NCBI GenBank assembly: GCA_017549565.1
Contig: JAFYUI010000007.1
Span: 1 to 64,000, forward strand
Direction of reading: 5' to 3'
DNA: 64,000 bases
Origin: Clostridia bacterium
Lineage (GTDB): Bacteria > Bacillota > Clostridia > Oscillospirales > Acutalibacteraceae
Of this stretch, positions 1 to 7,208 are shown one piece after another; within the stretch, counting starts at the first letter, position 1, and every line of letters starts with the position of its first letter. The notes below the pieces were generated by a model, which was given only the letters and a program-made list of their open reading frames with translations, did not search any database and had not been told where the DNA came from. A program made the position numbers and the translations under genes.

Positions 1-896
1 AATTACAGCTTTCAACCGGCTTTGTGTCCCGTCAGTTTACCTATCTTACAGGTGAAGTAACACAAGAGCATGTCGATAACAATATGCTTAAATCGTCACC
101 CACAACCCAGCTTGTAAGCCAAATTGTGCTTTCGGGCGGTCGTACCATCTCGTATGAATACGACGAGGAAGAACGCATCACAAAGGTTGACGACAGCGTA
201 GACGGTATCACTACCTACACCTACGATGCTTTAGGTCAGTTGGTTTCGGAAGTTAAGGATAACCAAACAGTTAACCAAATGACCTATGATAATTACGGTA
301 ATATCCTTACCAAGAACGGTGTTGAGTATACCTACGGTGATGAAAACTGGAAAGACCTGCTTACCGGTGTTGGTGATCAGTTTATCTCTTACGATGCACA
401 GGGTAATCCTACAAGTTACTTAGGTCATACGCTAACTTGGGAAAAAGGCAGACAGTTAAAATCCTTTGACAATATTCAGTTTACCTATAACGCGAACGGT
501 ATTAGAACTTCTAAAACTGTCGACGGAATTCGACACGATTATACGCTTGACGGTGCTAAAATATTAAGGGAAACTTGGTGTAATAATATCCTTGTTCCGC
601 TTTATGACAATGAAGACAGCGTTTGCGGTATTGAATATAACGGCACTGCATATTATTTCTTAAAGAACTTACAGGGCGATATTATTGCTATTACCGACAG
701 TTCAGGCGAAGAAGTTGCAAGATATTCCTACGATGCGTGGGGTGTTTGCACCGTAACGCAGGATATTTCTAACCGTGACATTGCAAACATTAACCCATTC
801 CGTTATAGATCTTACTATTTTGATTTAGACACAGGCCTCTATTATTTACAATCTCGCTACTACGACCCACAAGTTGGTAGGTTTGTGAATGGGGAT
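1..896 (+). repeat. Direct repeat copy A (RHS core)
   Basis: This segment aligns with 2189-3096 with only scattered mismatches and two small in-frame length differences. Similarity stops just after the GGGGAT that encodes the end of the RHS core. It is a natural substrate for homologous recombination between the two cassettes. The left end of the repeat lies beyond the window. Confidence 0.95.
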
Positions 897-1481
897 ATGG
901 TGGAAGTTGCAATATTTAAACAAGAAGTCTTAGAGCATAACTTGTTTGGATATTGTTCAAATAACGCTATAATGAACGTGGACTACAATGGATATTGGAA
1001 AGAATACTGGGGAACTTTTAACTCTAAACAAGTTGGAAGTTTCACATTGAAGCTGGATAACAAGCGTAAGGAAATAAAAAAGAAATTCGGATGGGTTGCC
1101 TGGGCTGGAATCGCAATTGCCATAGTAGGTGCTATAGTAGGTGCTATTTTCTTATCTCCAGCTGGCGGAGCTGTTTTAGGAATAGGAATAACGCTTTGTA
1201 CTGCTGGGATACAAATGCTTGTTGATTTGTATCCAAATGAACTTGACAATATCGCTAACTCAATAAGAAATGCATTAAAAAAATCAAAAAAGAAAATTCT
1301 AAAAATATATTTTCTTTGGGGTAGCCATACTAATCAAATAAAAATAACTGATAACGGTACTAATAAAACCTATAAAAAAATTACGATTCGCACAAATGCA
1401 ATACAAGATTTAGTTACTTTTGCAAAAAATTCAAATGTGAAAATATCAAGTAGAGATGTAAAATGGCAGTATTCATATTAA
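3..1481 (+). CDS. RHS-repeat polymorphic toxin, C-terminal part (5' end outside window)
   Basis: The reading frame is open from the first bases; the apparent GTG at 24 is an internal Val, as the parallel copy at 2212 shows. About 490 residues are visible. YD/RHS repeats (YEYDEEERI, YTYDALGQL, MTYDNYGN, YSYDAWG) lead to the RHS core end YYDPQVGRFVNGD near residue 297. After that the sequence becomes a unique tip of about 190 residues with two glycine-rich hydrophobic stretches (AWAGIAIAIVGAIVGAIF and the next segment), then a basic soluble tail. By family knowledge, RHS shells enclose a C-terminal toxin that is cut off after the conserved core. The tip fits no toxin family I know; its hydrophobic hairpin may help entry or form a pore. 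A tiny membrane protein gene follows 17 bp downstream and is the likely immunity gene. Confidence 0.9.
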   Translation, partial: LQLSTGFVSRQFTYLTGEVTQEHVDNNMLKSSPTTQLVSQIVLSGGRTISYEYDEEERITKVDDSVDGITTYTYDALGQLVSEVKDNQTVNQMTYDNYGNILTKNGVEYTYGDENWKDLLTGVGDQFISYDAQGNPTSYLGHTLTWEKGRQLKSFDNIQFTYNANGIRTSKTVDGIRHDYTLDGAKILRETWCNNILVPLYDNEDSVCGIEYNGTAYYFLKNLQGDIIAITDSSGEEVARYSYDAWGVCTVTQDISNRDIANINPFRYRSYYFDLDTGLYYLQSRYYDPQVGRFVNGDMVEVAIFKQEVLEHNLFGYCSNNAIMNVDYNGYWKEYWGTFNSKQVGSFTLKLDNKRKEIKKKFGWVAWAGIAIAIVGAIVGAIFLSPAGGAVLGIGITLCTAGIQMLVDLYPNELDNIANSIRNALKKSKKKILKIYFLWGSHTNQIKITDNGTNKTYKKITIRTNAIQDLVTFAKNSNVKISSRDVKWQYSY

Positions 1482-1498
1482 AGGGAGGATTAATTAAA

Positions 1499-1666
1499 AT
1501 GAATAATTATTTTAAATATGTTATAGTAATTTGTTGTATCCTATCTATATCATATTTTACTTATTTATTTAAAAATCAAAAAATTCTGCTTTCTATATGT
1601 TTTTTAGTTCTTTCAATTGTATTGTTTTTAATCACCATAATATTATTGTTTATGGAATATAAATGA
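1499..1666 (+). CDS. Small membrane protein, putative RHS immunity protein
   Basis: A 55-residue protein that starts at ATG 1499 after GGGAGG (1483-1488), not at the earlier in-frame ATG inside the RHS gene. It is almost wholly hydrophobic, with two predicted membrane helices (VIVICCILSISYFTYLF and ILLSICFLVLSIVLFLITIIL) joined by a short basic turn. It lies 17 bp after the RHS stop, the usual place of an immunity gene. A membrane immunity protein would suit a toxin tip with hydrophobic helices. I do not recognise the family; the role is inferred from position. Confidence 0.7.
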   Translation: MNNYFKYVIVICCILSISYFTYLFKNQKILLSICFLVLSIVLFLITIILLFMEYK

Positions 1667-1690
1667 AGAACATAGCAAGAGGTGACCGCA

Positions 1691-1725
1691 AGACAGGGGA
1701 CAAGACAGGGGATGGTTCTGTGTCT
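1691..1725 (+). repeat. REP-like short repeat GACAGGGGA(C/T)...GGTTCTGTGTC
   Basis: Two nearby copies of AGACAGGGGA run into GGTTCTGTGTC. The same element recurs at 4052-4092, in the same place relative to the next terminator. GGGGACGGTTCTGTGTC-type sequences resemble the short extragenic repeats linked to REP-associated transposases in Firmicutes; no such transposase is in the window. Confidence 0.55.
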
Positions 1726-1770
1726 CGACTAAAAACACAACTTTACGTGCTAATTTTTCTTTCTTAATTT

Positions 1771-1806
1771 ACGGGGGCGGTAGGCGAAAGTCTATCGCCT
1801 TTTCTA
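1771..1806 (+). terminator. Rho-independent terminator after RHS cassette A
   Basis: GGCGGTAG pairs with CTATCGCC (one G-T pair) around a GCGAAAGT loop, followed by TTTTCTATT. The same hairpin closes the second cassette at 4143-4178, so the whole 3' flank was duplicated with the toxin gene. Confidence 0.85.
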
Positions 1807-3696
1807 TTGAAAAAATCTCTCACCGCACACTATAAATACGTCTACGACGGTCAGGGAAATATTGTTCGTTCAATTGACATTTTGGCAAGAAAAGAGTATA
1901 ATTATCTATACGAAGACGGCAAGATTATGCAGTCGACCGAATCGGTAATTGTGCTTGACGAAAACACCAATATGGTTATTTCAAAGGCATTTGTTTGTGC
2001 GGTAAGGTATTATTATGATACCGAAGACGGTCTTACCAAAAAGCACATTAAATTTGCTGACGGTAAGGAATTAACCGAAAATTACGAAAAGACCGAAAAT
2101 GATTCACAAATTTTAAAATTCACCGCAGGCGGCAAAGTCGTAACTGCCCACAGCAAAAATGACTCTTTCGGCAGAAAAGTGTTTGACGAATTACAGCTTT
2201 CAACCGGCTTTGTGTCCCGTCAGTTTACCTATCTTACAGGTGAAGTAACACAAGAGCATGTCGATAACAATATGCTTAAATCGTCACCCACAACCCAACT
2301 TGTAAGCCAAATTGTGCTTTCGGGTGGTCGCACCATCTCGTATGAATACGACGAGGAAGAACGCATCACCAAGGTTGACGACAGTGTAGATGGTATTACC
2401 GAATACACCTATGACGCATTGGGTCAGTTAGTTTCAGAAGTTAAGGACAACCAAACCGTTGTTAACTCTATGACCTATGATAATTACGGTAATATCCTTA
2501 CCAAAAACGGTGTTGTTTATGCTTATGACGAGGTTTGGAAAGATAAGCTCATTAAGGTTGGCGATAAAACCATTACCTATGACGAACAAGGTAATCCCCT
2601 CACCTATCTCGGTCACACTTTAACTTGGGAAAAAGGTCGTCAGCTTAAGTTATTTGATAATATCCAGTACACCTACAACGCAAATGGTATAAGAACTTCT
2701 AAAACCGTCGACAATATTCGACACGATTATGTGCTTGACGGTGCTAAAATATTAAGGGAAACTTGGAAGATTGGCGACGTTGTTAACTCTATCGTTCCCC
2801 TTTACGATAACGAAGACAGCGTTTGCGGTATTGAATTTAACGGCACTGCATACTATTTCTTAAAGAACTTACAGGGCGATATTATTGCTATCACCGACAG
2901 TTCGGGTGAAGAAGTTGCAAGATATTCCTATGATGCGTGGGGTGTTTGCACTGTAACAAAGGATATTTCCAACTGTGATATTGCCAACATTAACCCATTC
3001 AGATATCGTGGCTATTTTTATGATTCAGAGTCAGATCTATATTATCTCCAATCTCGCTACTACGACCCGCAAGTTGGTAGGTTCTTGAATGGGGATGATG
3101 CGACGCTAATAATTAGTGACGAAAGCGTATTTGAATATTGCTATAATTCACCGATTAATTTCTATGATAATTGGGGGTACAAACCTGGTCAATTATTCTC
3201 GAAAAGTTCACTCGCTGCTTTGGATTTTGCTAAATTATATTATAACATATCCTTATATATAAGATTTGAAATAAGTTCTGTAATTTATGCAATATGGAAA
3301 AATGGCAAAATCAAATATTCTTATACGCATTATATTATTGGAAATCCACACAATTGTCGGCCGTTAGATGGAAAAAAATTTATTCCTAAGGGGGCTTGGA
3401 TTGTTGGTGCAATTCATACTCATCCAAACGGCAATAGCTTTTCAGATAGTGACAAAGAGTTTGCAAAATATTATTATATTGCTCTTTATGTTGTAACGCC
3501 GAATAAAAGCGTTAGAGTATTTCATGATACCAGAAAAGGATTCCGAGATGAACTCGTCAAAAACAATGTGGTATTTTCTTCACTTACCCAACCACTTAAA
3601 AATGAATTAATTAAAATTTATAAATTAAGATGGTTAAAACACATTGGAACTAATTGTGATTTTAATTGTTATAAGAAAAGGTGGCCCACATGGTAA
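1807..3696 (+). CDS. Orphan RHS cassette with JAMM-like (DUF4329-type) tip; probably silent
   Basis: The frame is open from about 1768 to 3696, but no ATG or ribosome binding site precedes the RHS sequence, and it runs straight out of the terminator of cassette A. The TTG at 1807 is only a nominal start. Residues 1-130 are RHS repeats whose partner copy would lie left of the window; 130-430 repeat cassette A; the core ends at YYDPQVGRFLNGD. The unique tip (about 200 residues) contains HTHPNGNSFSDSDKEFA, matching the metal-binding HxHP...SxxD signature of JAMM/MPN hydrolases as seen in DUF4329 RHS tips. It fits known displaced RHS/CDI tip cassettes that become active after recombination with an intact upstream gene. 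Low expression is inferred from the missing start. Confidence 0.85.
   Translation: MKKSLTAHYKYVYDGQGNIVRSIDILARKEYNYLYEDGKIMQSTESVIVLDENTNMVISKAFVCAVRYYYDTEDGLTKKHIKFADGKELTENYEKTENDSQILKFTAGGKVVTAHSKNDSFGRKVFDELQLSTGFVSRQFTYLTGEVTQEHVDNNMLKSSPTTQLVSQIVLSGGRTISYEYDEEERITKVDDSVDGITEYTYDALGQLVSEVKDNQTVVNSMTYDNYGNILTKNGVVYAYDEVWKDKLIKVGDKTITYDEQGNPLTYLGHTLTWEKGRQLKLFDNIQYTYNANGIRTSKTVDNIRHDYVLDGAKILRETWKIGDVVNSIVPLYDNEDSVCGIEFNGTAYYFLKNLQGDIIAITDSSGEEVARYSYDAWGVCTVTKDISNCDIANINPFRYRGYFYDSESDLYYLQSRYYDPQVGRFLNGDDATLIISDESVFEYCYNSPINFYDNWGYKPGQLFSKSSLAALDFAKLYYNISLYIRFEISSVIYAIWKNGKIKYSYTHYIIGNPHNCRPLDGKKFIPKGAWIVGAIHTHPNGNSFSDSDKEFAKYYYIALYVVTPNKSVRVFHDTRKGFRDELVKNNVVFSSLTQPLKNELIKIYKLRWLKHIGTNCDFNCYKKRWPTW
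2189..3096 (+). repeat. Direct repeat copy B (RHS core)
   Basis: Counterpart of 1-896. The clearest differences are NQTVVNSM in place of NQTVNQM and a KIGDVVNS stretch in place of CNN. Long near-identical runs on both sides of these differences suggest a recent duplication or ongoing exchange. Confidence 0.95.
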
Positions 3697-4037
3697 AAAA
3701 ATTTTTTTCTTTTGTTGTATTAATCATACTAATGTTGTGTATATGTGCATGTGAAAACAAAATGAAAAAATCAGAAAGTAATGATAACATGAATTTTTCA
3801 AAAGATACTGGCGTTGTTTCAAATGAAGAAATTGCAAGACAAATAGCTGATAATGTATTCATTAATTCTTTGAAAAAAAATCTTGATGAGTATAAAATTA
3901 TTAAAGTAACATTTGAAGAAAGAAATGATGTTTGGAGAATCGTATATATGATTGATGAATTTACTGTTGGTGGCGATATTACTATAAAAATTTCAAGAAA
4001 AAATGGGGAAATAATAGATATTTTTTACGGAGAGTAG
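3690..4037 (+). CDS. Lipoprotein, putative immunity protein (NTF2-like)
   Basis: A 115-residue protein from ATG 3690, overlapping the RHS stop by 7 nt, which suggests translational coupling. The N-terminus MVKKFFSFVVLIILMLCICAC is a lipoprotein signal with a lipobox-like ICAC. The mature part begins ENKMKKSES and continues into VWRIVYMIDEFTVGGDITIKISRKNG. The pattern W-x-V-x-Y ... GG-x-I-x-I-x-I-x-x-x-x-G resembles NTF2-fold immunity proteins that accompany polymorphic toxins. A membrane-anchored outer-face location would guard against an incoming toxin. The NTF2 assignment is by eye only; the immunity role rests on position behind the JAMM-tipped RHS gene. Confidence 0.7.
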   Translation: MVKKFFSFVVLIILMLCICACENKMKKSESNDNMNFSKDTGVVSNEEIARQIADNVFINSLKKNLDEYKIIKVTFEERNDVWRIVYMIDEFTVGGDITIKISRKNGEIIDIFYGE

Positions 4038-4051
4038 GGGGGATACAGAAA

Positions 4052-4092
4052 GACGGGGGACGGTTCAGAAAGACGGGGGACGGTTCTGTGTC
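4052..4092 (+). repeat. REP-like short repeat, second site
   Basis: GACGGGGGACGGTTC occurs twice in tandem (4052-4066 and 4072-4086); the second runs on into TGTGTC. Counterpart of 1691-1725. The 3' flank from here to the terminator is shared with cassette A. Confidence 0.6.
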
Positions 4093-4142
4093 TTGACTAA
4101 AAACACAACTTTACATGCTAATTTTTCTTTCTTAATTTACGG

Positions 4143-4178
4143 GGCGGTAGGCGAAAGTCTACCGCCTTTTTCTATTTT
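4143..4178 (+). terminator. Rho-independent terminator after RHS cassette B
   Basis: GGCGGTAG and CTACCGCC form a perfect 8-bp stem followed by TTTTTCTATTTTG. It is a near copy of the hairpin at 1771-1806. Confidence 0.9.
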
Positions 4179-4466
4179 GTTACTTATTTTATATAAAAAT
4201 AATAAATCAAGTTGTATAACGATCAAATTTTTTCGGCCGTTATTTTTTTGACCTTTAAATTAAAAATTCCATAAATTTTAAAAATATTTTTTTATTTTAC
4301 AATTATTGACAAAAATATTGCGAAAAAGAATGTAATATAAATAATAAGACGGAAAGGGATAAGGTTTAAATTCATTATGTGACAATTTAATTTAAAATAC
4401 CCGTATTTTCAATAAAAATATAGTTTTTAAAATTAATGATATTTTTTCGAAAGGAGGGATAGTTCT
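4179..4466 (+). other. AT-rich intergenic region with possible promoter
   Basis: A very AT-rich stretch between the RHS terminator and the HTH gene. The only promoter-like pair is TTGACA (4306-4311) with TGTAAT (4331-4336), a 19-bp spacer that is longer than ideal. A strong AAGGAGGG (4451-4458) precedes the next gene. No ORF or other structure is evident. Confidence 0.5.
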
Positions 4467-4805
4467 GTGGGAACGGCTGAAAGAAGACTTGAAATAATGA
4501 AGCTACTTTGCAAGCACAGATATGAAACAATGGCAAATTTAGCCCAAGAGTTTGGCGTTTCTATCAGAACTATCAAAAGAGATATTGATGAACTAACATT
4601 TTTAATGCCTTTGTATGTTAAAGGCGGCAGATATGGAGGTGGTATATATGTTAGTGAAGATTATACAATGGACAGGATATATATGAAAGAGGAGGAAATA
4701 AATTTACTTGTTAAAGTAAGAGAATTAGTGTCGGACAAGCTTTCTGAAAATGAAAATAATCTATTTGAATGCATAATAAAATCATATTCAAAAATATTTA
4801 TATAA
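4467..4805 (+). CDS. Short HTH regulator (YafY/DeoR-type N-terminal domain only)
   Basis: A 112-residue protein from GTG 4467, set 8 nt after AAGGAGGG. Residues 1-60 form a winged HTH of the HTH_11/DeoR kind (RRLEIMKLLCKHRYETMANLAQEFGVSIRTIKRDIDEL), then the wing GGRYGGGIYV. Full-length YafY-type regulators carry a WYL effector domain after this; here the chain ends after one more helical segment, so the protein is either truncated or a free-standing DNA-binding subunit. It is followed directly by a terminator and is probably monocistronic. The target is unknown. Confidence 0.75.
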   Translation: MGTAERRLEIMKLLCKHRYETMANLAQEFGVSIRTIKRDIDELTFLMPLYVKGGRYGGGIYVSEDYTMDRIYMKEEEINLLVKVRELVSDKLSENENNLFECIIKSYSKIFI

Positions 4806-4845
4806 ATTTTTTAACCCTGACAAAAACTGTCAGGGTTAATTTTTA
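4806..4845 (+). terminator. AACCCTGACA-type terminator, copy 1
   Basis: AACCCTGACA (4813-4822) and TGTCAGGGTT (4828-4837) form a perfect 10-bp stem with T-runs on both sides. First of three copies of this hairpin between consecutive genes (see 5328-5365 and 6545-6584). Confidence 0.85.
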
Positions 4846-4889
4846 TATTATATATACAGCTGTAATTATAAAAATTGGAGGTGATAAAA

Positions 4890-5282
4890 ATGCGCTCTGA
4901 ATTAGGTGAAATGGGTAAATTTCAAAACGGTTCAACTGCCAATGATGAAGGTAGTAATAACTTGATTTGTGTTAACCCAAAAAACATTTGTCTTAAAAAG
5001 GATGAAATTTTTAACTTAACTGCTACTATATACTCTGAAAATTTTAATGATAAATTAATTATTTGGAGCACATCCAACCCTGATGTTGCGACTGTAATAA
5101 ATGGTGAAGTAACGGCAAAAGCAATCGGAAAAGCTTATATTTATGCAGAGGTGCTTGATGGCAGTGGTGAATGTGATTACTGTTGTGTTGATGTGGAGGA
5201 GCAAAAGCTTAATAAGAAGGTAGGGCAATTTGTGTTTGATTGTAAGATTGGAAAAATTTTCAAAAAACTTTTTAAAAGATGA
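4890..5282 (+). CDS. Protein with bacterial Ig-like (BIG2) domain
   Basis: A 130-residue protein. ATG 4890 is chosen because GGAGGTGAT lies just upstream; the longer frame would begin inside that site. The N-terminus MRSELGEMGK matches the start of the next gene product (MQSVLGEISK). Residues 28-100 are a BIG2-type fold: ICVNPKNICLKKDEIFNLTATI, IIWSTSNPDVATVINGEVTAKAIGKAYIYAEV. There is no signal peptide. The tail is basic (KIGKIFKKLFKR). BIG2 domains occur on surface proteins and phage tail or capsid decorations; the phage lysis genes downstream favour a virion-associated role, but this is not proven. Confidence 0.75.
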   Translation: MRSELGEMGKFQNGSTANDEGSNNLICVNPKNICLKKDEIFNLTATIYSENFNDKLIIWSTSNPDVATVINGEVTAKAIGKAYIYAEVLDGSGECDYCCVDVEEQKLNKKVGQFVFDCKIGKIFKKLFKR

Positions 5283-5365
5283 CGGTTAGTGTGAAAGATT
5301 ATCGCCTTTTTAATTTTTTACAAGAAATTTTTAACCCTGACAAAAATTGTCATGGTTAGGTGTTA
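5282..5365 (+). terminator. Two terminator-like hairpins, including AACCCTGACA-type copy 2
   Basis: GACGGT...ATCGCCTTTTT (5282-5315) looks like a decayed copy of the RHS terminator. Then AACCCTGACA (5333-5342) pairs with TGTCATGGTT (5348-5357), one mismatch, and is weaker than copies 1 and 3. The leader that follows (GCAGCTGTAATTATAAAA ... GGAGGTGATAAAAATG) repeats the leader before 4890. Confidence 0.7.
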
Positions 5366-5411
5366 TATTTTAAACGCAGCTGTAATTATAAAAAAATTGG
5401 AGGTGATAAAA

Positions 5412-6542
5412 ATGCAGTCAGTATTAGGTGAAATAAGCAAGTTGCGTAAGGGTTTGCCTATTGTTATCGATTACAATAACAGCAATAGATACAGAGTTGT
5501 TGCGAAGGAAGATGACGGAAGCAAAACAGCTTATTACTTTAGCACACCGATTTATAATTATAAAAGCCGTGGGTTAATAGACGGTAAATTTCACTCGAAC
5601 GGTGGTGCTGTGTATGCTGTCGGAAGTAACGCTAGTATTACCGTATTTAAAAATATATTTATGGAAAATATAGAAGGCGCATGCACGGTTGAACTGACAC
5701 AGAGGCCAATAATAATGTCAGAAAATGAATTGCTGTGTGGCGACAGCAGAATTTTTCCCACAGCAAACGGTGTGGCGTTAAAATGTGATGCAAGAAACAA
5801 CAAAAAGACAAGCTTTATAATTGAAGTGTCGCAACCGTTTTTAATTGTAAGGTCAAATGACAGGTGCTTTGCTTTGATGAAAGAAAAATTTAGACCTTTT
5901 GTTGTTTTTTCTTGCATAGGGTCTTTGGATTCGGCGGGTAATGTAATAGCTCCTGCCAAAATTGAATATCAAAAACTTACTGATAAAAGATATAGTGTTG
6001 AAATTTCGGCAACAAGTCCGTTAGCTCAAAATGTTCTTTTGGAGGCAAATCTTTATGAGAATAAACTATTTCAAGACACAACGGTAGAAAGCGGCAATCC
6101 ATTTACAAATAATGCTTTTGGCGTTGCAGCATTTATAGGCGATTCTTTAGCGTATGGTTTGCAATGGTTGTATTCAAGGGCTGATTATTCAAAAATTTCT
6201 GAAATTATGGATAAACGCGTTGCAAAAGCTGTGCTACATATACCAAAATTTAATAAAAGCAGTGTTGAAGTAACCGCACACAAGGTTTCGGCGCGGTTTT
6301 GCAGCTTTGGCTCCAACTGGAATAATAGAATTTCAAGCGAAGCGCAGATATGTGATTCCCATTCGAAAAACGGTTATCAAAGTTTAGATGTTACACCGTT
6401 GTTTGTTGACAAGCGGACAAAAACAATTGCGAAATCTGAAGGTCTGATTTTAAAGCCCCAAATTAAAGGTGCAGGATTTTCCGCAATTACAACAGGCGAC
6501 AGCTGTTTTGCACCGCAAATTTTGGAAATAAATTATAGATAA
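5412..6542 (+). CDS. DNRLRE-like domain protein
   Basis: A 376-residue protein from ATG 5412, just after GGAGGTGAT. It begins MQSVLGEISK, echoing the preceding protein. Residues 45-160 include YNYKSRGLIDGKFHSNGGAVYAVG and read as beta-rich. The last 150 residues fit the DNRLRE pattern: AVLHIPKFNKSSVEVTAHKV, then SLDVTPLFVDKRTKT, GLILKPQ and PQILEINYR at the C-terminus. DNRLRE domains are known from Firmicute cell-wall and RHS-type proteins, so it may partner the RHS toxins or decorate a phage particle. No signal peptide is visible. Confidence in the domain is moderate; the function is unknown. Confidence 0.65.
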   Translation: MQSVLGEISKLRKGLPIVIDYNNSNRYRVVAKEDDGSKTAYYFSTPIYNYKSRGLIDGKFHSNGGAVYAVGSNASITVFKNIFMENIEGACTVELTQRPIIMSENELLCGDSRIFPTANGVALKCDARNNKKTSFIIEVSQPFLIVRSNDRCFALMKEKFRPFVVFSCIGSLDSAGNVIAPAKIEYQKLTDKRYSVEISATSPLAQNVLLEANLYENKLFQDTTVESGNPFTNNAFGVAAFIGDSLAYGLQWLYSRADYSKISEIMDKRVAKAVLHIPKFNKSSVEVTAHKVSARFCSFGSNWNNRISSEAQICDSHSKNGYQSLDVTPLFVDKRTKTIAKSEGLILKPQIKGAGFSAITTGDSCFAPQILEINYR

Positions 6543-6544
6543 AA

Positions 6545-6584
6545 ATTTTTTAACCCTGACAGTAGTTGTCAGGGTTAATTTTTA
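6545..6584 (+). terminator. AACCCTGACA-type terminator, copy 3
   Basis: AACCCTGACA (6552-6561) and TGTCAGGGTT (6567-6576) form a perfect stem with a 5-nt loop and T-runs on both sides. It separates the DNRLRE-like gene from the lysis module. Confidence 0.85.
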
Positions 6585-6617
6585 CAATAAAGACACAGCC
6601 GAGAAAGGAGGGTAAAA

Positions 6618-6905
6618 ATGGACATTGAGGTTATCATCGAAGGTCACGAGCAAAGAATTAAAACTTTGGAGCGTGACATGAGTGCCATGAAAGAGGTGCA
6701 GGTGGAAATACGTTCTATGAACGAGACGCTTGTAACTCTTGCTAACGAATTAAAACATACAAACGAGCATCTCGCAAGGCACGAACGAAAGATTGAGGAA
6801 ATTGACGGTGTCCCCAAGCAACGATTACAGCAAATTATTACTGCAATTATTGCGGCTTTGGCGGGTGGTGTTATTTCAACAATCATCGGGATGATACTCG
6901 TTTGA
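6618..6905 (+). CDS. XhlA-like phage hemolysin/holin-associated protein
   Basis: A 95-residue protein from ATG 6618 after AAAGGAGGG. Residues 1-70 are a charged coiled coil (EGHEQRIKTLERDMSAMKEVQVEIRSMNETL); the C-terminus is one membrane helix (IITAIIAALAGGVISTIIGMILV). This is the layout of XhlA (PBSX haemolysin) proteins, which act with a holin in host lysis. It is the first of three tightly spaced genes, XhlA-like, holin and amidase, with gaps of 13 and 2 nt. Confidence 0.8.
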   Translation: MDIEVIIEGHEQRIKTLERDMSAMKEVQVEIRSMNETLVTLANELKHTNEHLARHERKIEEIDGVPKQRLQQIITAIIAALAGGVISTIIGMILV

Positions 6906-6918
6906 GAAAGGAAAAGGT

Positions 6919-7206
6919 ATGAATTATCAAGATTATATCAAAACAGAGCTTTTAATTTTGGTTCCTGTTCTTTATTTTCTTGGAATTGGGCTAAAGAAAA
7001 GCAAAATGCCTGATAAGTGGATTCCTTTAATACTTGGAATATCAGCAGTTGTGTTATCGGCCGTTTGGGTCGTTGCAACAGCAGATATATCAGGGCTGCA
7101 AGAAGCCGCTTCTGCGATATTTACGGCTGTAACGCAAGGCGTTCTTGTGGCGGGTGCAAGTGTATATGTTAATCAGCTTTATATTCAGGCCAAGAAGGAG
7201 GAATAG
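6919..7206 (+). CDS. Phage holin (Hol44-like)
   Basis: A 95-residue protein from ATG 6919 with a GAAAGGAAAAGG ribosome site. Membrane segments are LLILVPVLYFLGIGL, WIPLILGISAVVLSAVWVVA and AIFTAVTQGVLVAGASVYV, with a charged tail (QAKKEE). Size, topology and the KMPDKWIP turn match holins of Firmicute prophages. It would form the membrane lesion that lets the downstream amidase reach the cell wall. Confidence 0.8.
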   Translation: MNYQDYIKTELLILVPVLYFLGIGLKKSKMPDKWIPLILGISAVVLSAVWVVATADISGLQEAASAIFTAVTQGVLVAGASVYVNQLYIQAKKEE

Positions 7207-7208
7207 AA

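Noticed and set aside
4052-4092. CRISPR-like or VNTR repeat from two GACGGGGGACGGTTC copies
   Set aside because: Only two copies with 5 bp between them; better explained as an extragenic palindromic-type repeat.
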